64,000 nucleotides of DNA from an uncultured Caulobacter sp. (GTDB taxonomy: Bacteria > Pseudomonadota > Alphaproteobacteria > Caulobacterales > Caulobacteraceae), in contig NZ_CAMQSF010000012.1 of the NCBI RefSeq assembly GCF_947036865.1, positions 1 to 64,000 on the forward strand, written 5' to 3'. Of this stretch, positions 41,396 to 50,969 are shown piece by piece (position 1 is the stretch's first letter; every line of letters starts with the position of its first letter). The position numbers and the translations under genes were made by a program. The notes under the pieces were generated by a model that worked only from the letters and a program-made list of their open reading frames with translations, searched no databases and was not told where the DNA came from.

Positions 41396-42826
41396 GTGAC
41401 GGAAAAAGATAAGACAATAGGAACGGCCTTCGCATCGCCGACCAAACAGTTCTTTGTAAGCATGTTAACTAGAGACATCGAGCTTCGCGACGCGATTCTC
41501 GACCTTCTAGATAACTGTGTTGACGGGATATTGAGATCGTCAAAGCCGGATTTAACTTCGCCCACTCCCTATGCAGGGTTCGAAGCCAAGATAATCATGG
41601 CGACTGACCATTTCCAGATAGTCGACAATTGCGGCGGCATTCCAATCGACACGGCAAAGAAATACGCCTTCGCCATGGGGAAGCCAGAAGGTGCCAGCGC
41701 AGATCGACCTCCCGCGACGGTTGGGATGTACGGCATCGGGATGAAGCGCGCGATCTTCAAACTCGGCACCGAGGCGCTAGTCGAATCTCTGAACGACACC
41801 GGCTTCTCCGTAGAGTTCACCGCCGAATGGATGAGCACTGAGGGCTGGAATGACCTGCCCATCCGTGAGCTGCCTGATGGCAAGCTCTCGACAAGCGGCA
41901 CCTCGATCACCGTCATGGAGCTCAACGAAGAGGTAAAGGCGGCATTCTCGTCGAATGGCTGGATTGACGAATTCAAAAAAATCGTCGCTCAGCATTATTC
42001 AATCATACTCAGTAAGGGCTTCTCCGTTTTTGTCGGCAAGACTCTTGAGGAGGCGCAGCCGATCACGCCCGAACCTTTCCTTTTGCTTCAGACAAGCGAA
42101 GTGAGCGGGGGCCGTATTGCACCCTATATCTACAAGGGGCAGATCGAGGGCGTGGATGTCGAAATCTACGCTGGCCTATACCGCGAACTGCTGACGGCAG
42201 AGGAGGCCGACCGAGAGGAGGAAACCCGTGGCACCACCGACGACGCAGGCTGGACGGTCGCCTGCAATGACCGAGTCGTCATCTGGAAGGATAAAACCCG
42301 ATTGACTGGCTGGGGCGAGGCGAATGTGCCGAACTATCATGGCCAGTTCATCGCCATTACGGGCATCGTTCTATTGAGAAGTGACGACCCAAGTAAACTT
42401 CCCCTTACAACAACCAAGCGGGGAATTGACGCCGCGTCTAACGTCTACTCGGAATCGAAGGACTTGATGCGTGAGGCGACGAAGAGCTTAACCTCATTTA
42501 CAAACAAGTGGAAGAAATTCCCTGAGAAGCTCGAGACTATATACAAAGCCAGTGAATATGTTGACCTACCAAAGCTTCGCGCAATCGCTGCTGAAACCCC
42601 ACTCACTGCGATGCGGAAACAGCCATCCGTTAGTAAATACGAACCGCAATACCCGATCCCTACTGAGGAGAAGACCCACGTCGTGGTCCGCTTTGAGGCA
42701 CCAAAAGCGGATGTCGCATTCCTCGGCGAGACCTACTTCGGAGAGGGGGAGAGCGTGAAGCCGGGAGACGTCGGGCGGGAAGCCTTCGACCGCGCGATCA
42801 AGGACGCGCGGAGTTCGAAAAAGTGA
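41396..42826 (+). CDS. GHKL-type ATPase (MutL/MORC-like)
   Basis: 476 residues from GTG 41396. The GHKL ATP site is plain: 'ELRDAILDLLDNCVDGIL' (N box), 'FQIVDNCGGIPIDTAKKYAFAMG' (G1), 'VGMYGIGMKRAIFKLG' (G2) and 'TSGTSITVMELN'. The middle and C-terminal parts do not resemble any nuclease I know. Base composition is visibly more AT-rich than the trb genes, pointing to separate acquisition. MORC/MutL-like ATPases beside Dcm and Vsr genes are known from R-M-type islands (Iyer, Abhiman and Aravind). It overlaps the next gene in GTGA. Confidence 0.85.
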   Translation: MTEKDKTIGTAFASPTKQFFVSMLTRDIELRDAILDLLDNCVDGILRSSKPDLTSPTPYAGFEAKIIMATDHFQIVDNCGGIPIDTAKKYAFAMGKPEGASADRPPATVGMYGIGMKRAIFKLGTEALVESLNDTGFSVEFTAEWMSTEGWNDLPIRELPDGKLSTSGTSITVMELNEEVKAAFSSNGWIDEFKKIVAQHYSIILSKGFSVFVGKTLEEAQPITPEPFLLLQTSEVSGGRIAPYIYKGQIEGVDVEIYAGLYRELLTAEEADREEETRGTTDDAGWTVACNDRVVIWKDKTRLTGWGEANVPNYHGQFIAITGIVLLRSDDPSKLPLTTTKRGIDAASNVYSESKDLMREATKSLTSFTNKWKKFPEKLETIYKASEYVDLPKLRAIAAETPLTAMRKQPSVSKYEPQYPIPTEEKTHVVVRFEAPKADVAFLGETYFGEGESVKPGDVGREAFDRAIKDARSSKK

Positions 42827-43836
42827 GCGGCGCTTCTCTACCCTACCATCTCCGACCGCATAAAGCCGTCGATAGGCGCATCTTCATCGACCTTCTGAGC
42901 CGTATCGAACGCTGGCGCCCGCTGACCGACTACGTCTATCTCAGCATGGGGGCCTACCCGCTCGAGGATCACAAGCTCATCCACCGCGTGTTGGGGATCA
43001 AGCGGCTAATCGCCTTCGACATGGAGGGTGCCGTGGTCGCCCGCCAAAAGTTCAACAGGCCAGTGATCAGTTGCCAATGTATCGAGAAGACGTCAGGAGA
43101 AGTTGTTTCTGAAATTGACAAAATTCTGGAGAACTGCGGGTTCACTGGCCCGGACGGCGTAATCGTATGGCTGGACTACACCGATCCGAAAAAACTCGGC
43201 GAGCAAATACGAGAATTTGAATCTCTTCTTGATCGCTTGAGTACGGGCGATGTCGTGCGCGTCACCGTCAATGCTCACCCGCGCGAACTAATCGACTCGC
43301 CGTCAGAGAAACTCAAAACCGCCGAGGAGAAGCGCGATAAACAGTTTCAGGGCCTCCAAAATCGCATCAAAGAGTTTATGCCGTCTTGGGCAACCGCCGA
43401 TGACATGACTGCCGATAACCTCCCTAGAGTGATATCGGAATCGTTTGCGGCGGCAGCGCTCAAGGCATTTCCGGTCACCAGCAAGCGTACCTTTCGACCC
43501 TTGTCGATCGTCCGCTATGCCGACGCCAGCCAGATGCTTTCGATCACCGGCGTCATCGCAGACCGCACCGACGAAGGTCAGATGCTTTCACAGCTCGGGA
43601 TGGAGAAGTGGCCATTCTCATCCGACACTTGGTCGATAATACACAAGCTGGTAGTCCCCGACTTGACACTACGCGAGCGGCTATTCCTTGAGCGAGAGGT
43701 CGTCGCCGCAGCTCCAGAGGCCATCATCGAAGGACTGGGCTTCGATGATGCCGGCGGAATTTCGGTCGCCGATTTCATCGATAACTATCGCAACTACTAT
43801 CGATTTTACCCAAGCCTGTTGACGGCGGAACTCTAG
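42823..43836 (+). CDS. Unknown partner of the GHKL ATPase, Rossmann-like fold suspected
   Basis: 337 residues from GTG 42823, translationally coupled to the ATPase gene. Not recognised. 'YVYLSMGAYPLEDHKLIHRVLGIKRLIAFDMEGAVVARQKFNRPVISCQC' and 'GVIVWLDYTDPKKLGEQIREFESLLDRLSTGDVVRVTVNAHPRELID' look like strands I-II and IV-V of a methyltransferase-type Rossmann fold, but no clear SAM motif (G-x-G-x-G) is present. The C-terminal half is helical. The tight coupling argues for a shared complex. Confidence 0.7.
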   Translation: MSGASLPYHLRPHKAVDRRIFIDLLSRIERWRPLTDYVYLSMGAYPLEDHKLIHRVLGIKRLIAFDMEGAVVARQKFNRPVISCQCIEKTSGEVVSEIDKILENCGFTGPDGVIVWLDYTDPKKLGEQIREFESLLDRLSTGDVVRVTVNAHPRELIDSPSEKLKTAEEKRDKQFQGLQNRIKEFMPSWATADDMTADNLPRVISESFAAAALKAFPVTSKRTFRPLSIVRYADASQMLSITGVIADRTDEGQMLSQLGMEKWPFSSDTWSIIHKLVVPDLTLRERLFLEREVVAAAPEAIIEGLGFDDAGGISVADFIDNYRNYYRFYPSLLTAEL

Positions 43837-43915
43837 CTCCGGCTATTCGGCCGTCATTCGGAAATGCGTGTGCGGGTGCTCACCGGAACGGTGCTCGTTG
43901 AACCCGGGGCAACAG

Positions 43916-44656
43916 ATGAAGTCGGTAGACACGACGACGCGACGAATTAACGGGCGACCGACTATGCTGGCCTTGGTCGCCATCGCCGCGCGAAATCGTA
44001 TTGGCGAAATAGCCTTCACCGGCATCATAACGGCGTTGATCGCGGTCGCTGCTTGGGCCGCCTACGTGAACATCGAGAAGTACGGATGGAGCGGAGATTC
44101 CGCCGCCTGGGCGCAAGCTGCCGGGTCAATCATCGCCATCGCGGGGGCAAGTTGGATAGCGCGTGGCGAAGCCCGCCAAGCTCGCCGTTTGCGTCGCAGA
44201 CAGGGCGAAGAAGCCGCATGGGCAGTGCGCTTTACCCTCGCTCAAGCGTAGTACGACACCCAAATCGTCGCCGCCGAACTTATGTCCGAGGATATTTCGT
44301 TCGATTCAATCAAGTATTGGAAGCAGCGAGCCGAGAACGTGTCGCTAGGACTCCATACGATGTTGGCGCGGACTGATTACGTTCACCCGGCCGTCGCGTT
44401 GATGGCCGGCAACGGCAAGGTGCTCGTTGATCACCTGATCTCGGACCTGACCCAGCTTGAGGGACTGGTAAACCGCGACGAACTTCCTGACCTCAAGCTC
44501 ATCAGCGACATTATTGGCGCTCACACCGGTTGTCAGGAGTTGCTCGAACTGTTTGACGACCGCATGCGCAGCATCAGCTTGGCGCTGGACCGAGGTGGCG
44601 ACATGCTGCCTCTGCAGGAACTAACTCCCTGGTCGGTCGGTCGCCGTGGTTCCTAG
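43916..44656 (+). pseudogene. Membrane protein gene interrupted by an in-frame amber codon
   Basis: The track shows two ORFs, 43868-44251 and 44282-44656, but both lie in the same frame and only one TAG (44249-44251) separates them: '..AVRFTLAQA*YDTQIVAAELMSEDISFDSIKYWKQRAENV..'. Part 1 has basic N-terminal residues, a membrane helix 'FTGIITALIAVAAWAAYVNI' and 'SIIAIAGASWIARGEARQARRLRRRQ'; part 2 is a helical cytoplasmic domain. The joined protein would be about 246 residues. Either a recent nonsense mutation, or readthrough. Function unknown. Confidence 0.65.
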
Positions 44657-44826
44657 AGGCACCTGCTCGGGCTTCCGCTGCGTATGCGCTCTCGACAAAA
44701 AGCTCCGCCAGCCGCCGTCGGCGAAATGATACGATACGACAACGCGAGTCACAGCTACGCCTGCCGCAGCTAGAAGAAATTCGTCGCACGCTGCCAAGCC
44801 CTTAAAGGCACAGGTCAGCATCAGCC

Positions 44827-45288
44827 TTACCACCGTCCGCCGATCTGCGCGCTCGGTTCGCCCCCGGCAAGCCACACGCGGATAGCAGCGGCAACATTAT
44901 CCTGCTTGCGCTTTGCCCGCCCCCGGAGTGCGCACTCCCACACCGTAAGCACTCGCCACCCAGCGCTAAGCAAAGTCGCTTGGTCCCGGACATCACGTGC
45001 CTGATTTCGCTCGATCTTCTCCCGCCAGAAATCTTGGCGGGTGGCAGGCAGCTTGAACATCGGACAGTCATGCCCGTGCCAGAAACAACCGTGCACGAAG
45101 ATCACTGCACGCCGGCCGGGAAACACCAAGTCAGGCTTACCTGGCAGATTGCCATGGAGGCGGTATCGCAGGCCGGCGGCGTGTAGCGCGCGGCGGACGA
45201 TCATCTCCGGCTTGGTGTCCTTCCCACGTATAGCCGACATGTTCCGTCGCCGTTGTTCGGCGGTCAGCGGGTCGACGCCGCTGGTCAC
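44827..45288 (-). CDS. vsr: Very short patch repair endonuclease (Vsr), second copy
   Basis: 153 residues, clearly Vsr: 'EQRRRNMSAIRGKDTKPEMIVRRALHAAGLRYRLHGNLPGKPDLVFPGRRAVIFVHGCFWHGHDC' with catalytic Asp in 'KPDLVF' and Cys/His zinc site, then 'LLSAGWRVLTVWECAL'. It differs in many positions from the copy at 39.7 kb, so it is not a recent duplicate. Last gene of the second, McrB-like methylation module; it starts 17 bases after the DUF2357 gene. The 170-bp gap before it (44657-44826) shows nothing. Confidence 0.95.
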   Translation of the reverse strand: MTSGVDPLTAEQRRRNMSAIRGKDTKPEMIVRRALHAAGLRYRLHGNLPGKPDLVFPGRRAVIFVHGCFWHGHDCPMFKLPATRQDFWREKIERNQARDVRDQATLLSAGWRVLTVWECALRGRAKRKQDNVAAAIRVWLAGGEPSAQIGGRW

Positions 45289-45305
45289 TGGCGGCCTGCG
45301 CGCGG

Positions 45306-46955
45306 TCAGGGCGCCGCTCCGACATCCGCATCCTTGAGGATCGTCTCAAGCGCCATTTCGATCTGGCCGGCATTCATCCCGGGCGCCAGCGTCACGGCGC
45401 CGAACCGGAACTTCCCCCGATAGTCAGGATGAAACAGCCGCCCCGGCATCGCCGCGGTTTCCCAGTTGCCCCCGAAAGTCGGCGAAGCCGGGCTGAGGAG
45501 GTATGCGCCGCTCACCAGCTGGCGCACCTCGCCCGCGCCATCAGCAACGACGAGAGCATCCCGGTACATGTGGGCCGACGCCAGCGCATCGTTCAGCCCG
45601 GCGCCAATACGATACTTTGCGTCGAGGACGATCAGGCGGCCTGCCCCATCAAGGGCCTCAATGGCGACGTCGGGACGCATTTCACGGCTGAAGCTGCCGC
45701 GACCATCCCTTTCGCGCCAGTACTCGCGGTACGTCCTTTGAAAACAGAGTGCGATCCCCGCCGAGGGGAGGCGAACGACCGCCTGGCCGGCGGCCAGTGT
45801 GATGCCCTGTCCTGCTTCAAAAAGCCCGGAGAAATCGACCTCATCGGCGCCGTACTTCACCACGGCCGCGCGGGCGAGCCGCAAGTACGACCACAGCTCA
45901 TAGAGGTCAAATGTCCGCGCCAGTGGCATTTGCAGGAAGTCGCCAAAGACGTCGGCAATGCCCCTGGAAAAATCACGATGGAGCGCCGCGAACCGCCTGT
46001 ACTGAGGCTCGCCGCGCCAGATTGGCGTGGCGTCAGGCCGCGGAGGCCCTGCTCCGATATCCTGCAGGAATGGTAGCGCCAGGAGGTCCCTAAGCTCCCT
46101 GGACATTCGTCGTGTACGACGCGCCCAAAGCCTGACCAGACGCCCGTCCTCAGGATCTTCCGGTGTGCGCTTTCCGAAATCACTGGCCACGCCATCGAGC
46201 CAGCGCGCCCACACCTCCAGCGAGGCCTTGATCTGCCGGTGCGCGGGGATGTCGAGACTGGACCTGCGGATACTCCGTCGGATCGTAGCGGGCAGATGCC
46301 CTCGCATCGCGGAGGGAAGTCGCGAGCCCCCAGTTTCCGCGATCAGGCGCCCTGAGCGGAAGGACTTCAGCACTTCGGGCGGCGTTGCGCGGCCAGCCCG
46401 CCAGAATGGCGTCAGCTCGTCCTCTGCTTTGAGAACGCGCCTTGGCCTTGCATCGATGGCGCGGACCGTCTGGACCAGTATGCCCATACGGCTCCGCAGA
46501 AACTCAAGACGGGCAACGGGCGGCGGTTTGCGTCCGGCGCCGCGGGCCACAGCCTTCCGGAACGAACTGAGGGCGAAGAGCGCGAAGGTGTCCTCGAGCA
46601 CCTCGCTCACCATTACGTCGAAGGCCTCACGGCTGAGCTTGCGCACTTCCGGGTCTGTCGTGATCTCGAAAGCGAAACTCTGCCCCTGGAGCTTCAGGCA
46701 GCAATCCACGACGCCGGCATGAAAGCCCGGCTCCCATCTCCAGCGCGCAGCGTCCGGCTCCGGGGCGCGCAGCGCTTCGAGCGGCAGCTCATCAATGAGC
46801 AGATCCGCCTGCGCCGCGCCCTGGGCGCCTGTCAGAACGAAGAGGTGCTCACGCGCCTCTTCGATCAGACCTGATGGCATCGCTTCGGGGTCCGGCCAGA
46901 CCCGGACCGCCCGCGTAGGATCGCGGCTTGGCCAGATGTGGAGTGTGGCGCTCAC
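45306..46955 (-). CDS. DUF2357/PD-(D/E)XK nuclease-like protein (McrC-type partner)
   Basis: 549 residues. The N-terminal two-thirds fit DUF2357 ('FAFEITTDPEVRKLSREAFDVMVSEVLEDTFALF', 'FDLYELWSYLRLARA'). The C-terminal nuclease core is 'SREMRPDVAIEALDGAGRLIVLDAKYRIG', i.e. D-x(n)-(D)-A-K of PD-(D/E)XK enzymes (about 435-460). Its start overlaps the McrB-like stop in four bases, so they are coupled, as in McrBC and the BsuMI/LlaI-type systems where the AAA protein drives the nuclease. Confidence 0.85.
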   Translation of the reverse strand: MSATLHIWPSRDPTRAVRVWPDPEAMPSGLIEEAREHLFVLTGAQGAAQADLLIDELPLEALRAPEPDAARWRWEPGFHAGVVDCCLKLQGQSFAFEITTDPEVRKLSREAFDVMVSEVLEDTFALFALSSFRKAVARGAGRKPPPVARLEFLRSRMGILVQTVRAIDARPRRVLKAEDELTPFWRAGRATPPEVLKSFRSGRLIAETGGSRLPSAMRGHLPATIRRSIRRSSLDIPAHRQIKASLEVWARWLDGVASDFGKRTPEDPEDGRLVRLWARRTRRMSRELRDLLALPFLQDIGAGPPRPDATPIWRGEPQYRRFAALHRDFSRGIADVFGDFLQMPLARTFDLYELWSYLRLARAAVVKYGADEVDFSGLFEAGQGITLAAGQAVVRLPSAGIALCFQRTYREYWRERDGRGSFSREMRPDVAIEALDGAGRLIVLDAKYRIGAGLNDALASAHMYRDALVVADGAGEVRQLVSGAYLLSPASPTFGGNWETAAMPGRLFHPDYRGKFRFGAVTLAPGMNAGQIEMALETILKDADVGAAP

Positions 46956-49456
46956 CGGCTGGTCTGGAACGCCCCAAGCTCGTCAAGATCGCGTTGCAGC
47001 CGATCTATCAGAGCTCGCGAGCGGGGCCGGCCGGCATTGGTCTCGGCAAGCTTCCGGAGAAGGTCGCGCTGAGCCTCCGAGCCGCGCAGTCGCGCCAGGG
47101 CTTTCTGGACAAGCTGGTCATCGATCACCTCCTCCGACGACCGGCCGAGATGATCGGTGGCGAAGGCGTGGTAACGGACGAACTCTTCGGCCAGTCGATA
47201 GCCAAAGCCAAGTCCGTGCGGCCCCAGCAAAGCGCTCAGATCCTGGAGAACCGGCCGACAGGCGCCGATAGAGGCGTTCAGCGCATCCTCTCGAGCTCCA
47301 AGCGTGTCGAAGAAGGATCCAAGATCGACATCAGACATGTCGATGACAACGGCCCGGTCCATCACCTTGTCGCTAAGCGTGCTGGTCGTCTCGTCGACGT
47401 TGATCGTGCCGACCAGGAAGAGGTTGTGCGGCACGCGAAGGCTTGCCGGAACTTCACCGCCCGTACTGCCGACCATCGGCACGCCGCTGGAGTGGAGGGA
47501 GATTTCGTTGCGGCTCTCGATCGCGCTCAGGATGTCGGAGAAATAATACTCGACCCTGGCGAGGTTCATCTCGTCGAGAATGACGAACACCGGTGAGGCT
47601 GGGTGGGCGGTCGCCACCAGCAGCGCCTCCAGGAACTTTGGCACGACGTACTGGCCTGACAACCGATCCTCATAGCCGGTCAGGCCGCTCGGGTCGGTCC
47701 ACTCAGGACGCACCGGACAGACAAACAGCAGCGGATCCGCGGCCTCCATGCTCTCAAGGCCATGGATCGTGCGCGCGTATTGCAGGGCCAGCTGCGTCTT
47801 ACCCGTCCCCGAAAGCCCGGACAGAATGACGAAATGTTTGTGCTGCAGGTGGTTGAGGCCGGCGTGGAAACGGTCGATCAGGGCGTCAGGGTAGACCCCG
47901 CCCAGCGCCGCAACACCACGGCGGATCGCCTGCGGCGAGACGTCTGCCGGCATCCGCTGCATAAGCGGGCCAACGCCGCTCTCCGACGACCACACCTTCA
48001 GCTCATGCACCTTCTCGCGGCCCACGAGGCGCCCCAGGTAGCCGACAAACTCCCGAGCCAGCAGACTGCGCCTTGCCGAAACGGTCGGCGGCCAGATCGC
48101 GAATTCAATCGATTCTACAGCCGCCGAACGGCTTCTGAGTGTCGGCTCGGCTGAGATCGATTCGAAGAAGTCATTGCTGAAACCAATCCTGCCTTCTTCG
48201 TTGAGGTAGAATTTGACGTTGTTGTTGATCCGCGACGGTCGATCACCCTCAGCCTTCCCCCCGTTACGCGCCTCGACATCCCGGTAGAGTTCGACCAGGC
48301 CGGCATCGAGGCTCTCACGGTCTTCGCTGACGGTGATCGCGAAGTAGACCTCGTCATATGGCGGAAACGTCAGGACAGAGGCGAAAACGTAAGCCGATGC
48401 CCCGCCGGCGCCCGTGATCACGTTCTTTGACGCGCCCTCCATGTTTGCCGTGCAGGCAAACAGTCCGCCCTCGAGGAGACGCGCGCTGTTCGAGAAGCCA
48501 AAATTGGTCGCGACCTTCGCATTAGGGCCGGCTTTTTCCGTGACGAAAGCGGTGAACTGCTTCTGCCGATCAGTGGAGGACTGCGCCGGCTGGGGCAGAT
48601 CGCCCAGCGGCAGGGTATTTTGCTTACTCACCACAGACTTACTCTCGCTCCCCTCATCGGAGCGCCACTTTGAGGCGAACTCAGCCTCATAGAAATCGAA
48701 ATCTGCACTCCCGCGCGCCTGCGCGATCGAATTCCGGATTTCGAAGAGCCGACGATCCCTGGCCGCCCGGTCTAACTGTTTTACCGCCGCCGGGTCATCG
48801 CCACCCAGGCCAACAATCACCCGGCGCTTGTCGGCGCCGCTCGAAATTCGCTCGAACACGTCGGGGAAGAGGAGGTGCTCGACGATATGCGAGAACTGGC
48901 GCGTGCCGTCGGAATGGACGCTGGCCAGAAACCCTGAAAAGGCCCAGGCGTCGCCCAGGACTTGAACCCTCTCTGGCGGGGGAAGGTCCTTCAGCCGGGC
49001 GACCAGGTCGAGAAGATAGGCAAACTCCCGAGGTCGGTGGGTATTGAAGGCCGTACCGGCCGAGCCAAGCCCCCCGAGAACATCGTCGCTCAGCCACTTT
49101 TCATCAGGAGCCGAATGCTTCGAGCGCCAGGACAGTACCTCATGCACAGTTTCCCGCTTCTTGTCCGCTCCGATATTCGAAGGAAACAGAAGCAGGATCC
49201 AGAGTAACTCGGCTGCGAGCTCATGGATGGCGTCAGCCTGACCAGTGAGCTGCCTTCTGAGCTTGGTGAGAAAGCTGTCCTGCCCATCCTCTGCGCCGTC
49301 CCGGAAGGCATTTCGCACCTGGGCGATGTTGGCGCCGGTCCAGAGACCGCGCCCCGCGAAAAGGGCCGATCCATCTGTCAGGAGACAGCTATGGCGCCAG
49401 TGCGCGGCGGCTGCGAATACCGCGTCCGCGGGATGATGAGGGTTGAATCTCGACAT
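46952..49456 (-). CDS. McrB-like AAA+ NTPase
   Basis: 834 residues. The N-terminal half (1-300) is unrecognised. A middle region with 'AKVATNFGFSNSARLLEGGLFACTANMEG' may be a DNA- or base-recognition part. The C-terminal AAA+ motor follows: Walker A 'ILSGLSGTGKTQLALQYA' (about 545-562), 'FVCPVRPEWTDPSGLTGYED' (McrB-type), Walker B 'VFVILDEMNLARVEYYFSDILS' and 'VGTINVDETTSTLSDKVMDRA' (sensor and Arg finger). The McrB signature is firm. It lies seven bases after the methyltransferase gene. Confidence 0.88.
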   Translation of the reverse strand: MSRFNPHHPADAVFAAAAHWRHSCLLTDGSALFAGRGLWTGANIAQVRNAFRDGAEDGQDSFLTKLRRQLTGQADAIHELAAELLWILLLFPSNIGADKKRETVHEVLSWRSKHSAPDEKWLSDDVLGGLGSAGTAFNTHRPREFAYLLDLVARLKDLPPPERVQVLGDAWAFSGFLASVHSDGTRQFSHIVEHLLFPDVFERISSGADKRRVIVGLGGDDPAAVKQLDRAARDRRLFEIRNSIAQARGSADFDFYEAEFASKWRSDEGSESKSVVSKQNTLPLGDLPQPAQSSTDRQKQFTAFVTEKAGPNAKVATNFGFSNSARLLEGGLFACTANMEGASKNVITGAGGASAYVFASVLTFPPYDEVYFAITVSEDRESLDAGLVELYRDVEARNGGKAEGDRPSRINNNVKFYLNEEGRIGFSNDFFESISAEPTLRSRSAAVESIEFAIWPPTVSARRSLLAREFVGYLGRLVGREKVHELKVWSSESGVGPLMQRMPADVSPQAIRRGVAALGGVYPDALIDRFHAGLNHLQHKHFVILSGLSGTGKTQLALQYARTIHGLESMEAADPLLFVCPVRPEWTDPSGLTGYEDRLSGQYVVPKFLEALLVATAHPASPVFVILDEMNLARVEYYFSDILSAIESRNEISLHSSGVPMVGSTGGEVPASLRVPHNLFLVGTINVDETTSTLSDKVMDRAVVIDMSDVDLGSFFDTLGAREDALNASIGACRPVLQDLSALLGPHGLGFGYRLAEEFVRYHAFATDHLGRSSEEVIDDQLVQKALARLRGSEAQRDLLRKLAETNAGRPRSRALIDRLQRDLDELGAFQTSR

Positions 49457-49463
49457 CCCTGCT

Positions 49464-50969
49464 TCAGCCCGCTTCGGCCGAGGGGCGGACCAGATCTGAA
49501 CCGCGCGCCAGAGCCGACCGCAGCGTTGCGAGCATCTCGGTCGCGACAGCCTTGGACAGCAGCGGAGGCACGGCGTTGCCGATCTGCTTGAACGCCGGAT
49601 TCATCGTCCCGGAAAATACAAATCCATCCGGAAAGGACTGAAGCCGCGCGGCCTCGCGAACCGATATGGTCCGAGCCTGAGCGCTGTCGTAGTGAATGTG
49701 GCTGTAGCTGTCCTTACCCAGGTGCGCCATAAGCGTGCGCGCCGGCAGGTCAGGCTCCATCTTGCGCCACTTGTTGGGGAATTTTCCAACGTCGTAGGGC
49801 GGGACGATGGAGTCGCGCAGGTTCTGCCATGCGGCAGATCCCTTCCTCGGCGCGGAGCCGGTCTCGCGACGCAGGGCCTCCAGCGCTTCCTCAAACATGC
49901 GCAGCGCATGGGCGTGCGCCTGAGGATACTGATCTCCGGGATTGAGGCGAGCGAACAGCTTCCAGTCGCGGGGCAGATAACGGATGACGTGATCGCGCAC
50001 GCCATCGCTGTTCTCCCGACCGCTCCAGCCCCGCATAAGGGCGCCGTAGCTCCCGGCACGCGCCTTGCCGCCGTAGGGGATCAGTTCATCGAACCTGCGC
50101 GCCCCCTTGGTAAGCTTTCCCTCGAGATGCAGCGTGATCGGCGGCAGGTCCTCAAGCGCCGCCTTGGCGGTGATCGCTGGCGGCAGAGACGGATCAGCTT
50201 CAGGCGGATCCATGTAGCTGACCGGCTCTCCGCTCGTTGACCGGCGGTTCAGGAGTTTCAGCGCCACCTGCCGGCTGCCCGCGTAGCCGGGGGGCAGCTT
50301 CATGTAGTGGGTGGGCTGCGGGAAGCTGATTTCGGCGCCGAGTTCCTTGCGATAGGCGATCAGGATCATCCGCTCGCGCATCTGGGGAACGCCGAAGTAC
50401 GAGGCATTGAGCAGCGTATAGCCCGCGACGTACCCCTTATCGCGCAGGACCTCGCACGTCTCCTCAGCGATATTCTGGCCGCCATGATTGAGCATGTCCG
50501 GCACATTTTCCATCAGAAGCGCCAGAGGCTGGAACGCTTCCACATAGTGCAGGTACTCCAGATAGAGGCGGGCCCGAGGATCGTGCTTGAACGCCTCGGG
50601 ATGCTCATCGATCTCCCGCAGCTTTGAGCGCCCGACGCGCGCGAACGCCTGACACGGCGGCCCGCCCACAATGACGTCGATCGCGGAAGAGACGCCGCCC
50701 AGCTCCAGATCCTCCGCGAGCTGTTCAGGCGAGAGTCTGGTGATATCGCGAGGCTGAGCGTGTCGCGGGTCGCCCGGGTGAAAGTTGGCGCCATGCGACG
50801 CGGCCGCATCGCGATCAAACTCAACCGCCGCGGCGATTTCAAACCCAGCCGCCTGGAATCCGAGGGAGATGCCACCGCAGCCGGCGAAGAGATCGAGCAC
50901 CCTTGGGGCCCCGCCGGCCTGCAGGCGAGCGATTTTTGACAGTATGGTCTGGCGCGTATCGACAGTCAT
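49464..50969 (-). CDS. DNA (cytosine-5) methyltransferase, second copy
   Basis: 501 residues. Motifs: 'RVLDLFAGCGGISLGFQAAGFEIAAAVEFD' (I), 'DVIVGGPPCQAFARVGRSK' (IV), 'LALLMENVPDML' (VI), 'MRERMILIAYR' (VIII), then 'TISVREAARLQSFPDGFVFSG' and 'QIGNAVPPLLSKAVA' (IX-X). The target-recognition region is long (about 230-420) and differs from that of the 40-kb enzyme, so a different site is expected. Protects DNA from the adjacent McrB/DUF2357 nuclease if that is its restriction partner. Confidence 0.93.
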   Translation of the reverse strand: MTVDTRQTILSKIARLQAGGAPRVLDLFAGCGGISLGFQAAGFEIAAAVEFDRDAAASHGANFHPGDPRHAQPRDITRLSPEQLAEDLELGGVSSAIDVIVGGPPCQAFARVGRSKLREIDEHPEAFKHDPRARLYLEYLHYVEAFQPLALLMENVPDMLNHGGQNIAEETCEVLRDKGYVAGYTLLNASYFGVPQMRERMILIAYRKELGAEISFPQPTHYMKLPPGYAGSRQVALKLLNRRSTSGEPVSYMDPPEADPSLPPAITAKAALEDLPPITLHLEGKLTKGARRFDELIPYGGKARAGSYGALMRGWSGRENSDGVRDHVIRYLPRDWKLFARLNPGDQYPQAHAHALRMFEEALEALRRETGSAPRKGSAAWQNLRDSIVPPYDVGKFPNKWRKMEPDLPARTLMAHLGKDSYSHIHYDSAQARTISVREAARLQSFPDGFVFSGTMNPAFKQIGNAVPPLLSKAVATEMLATLRSALARGSDLVRPSAEAG

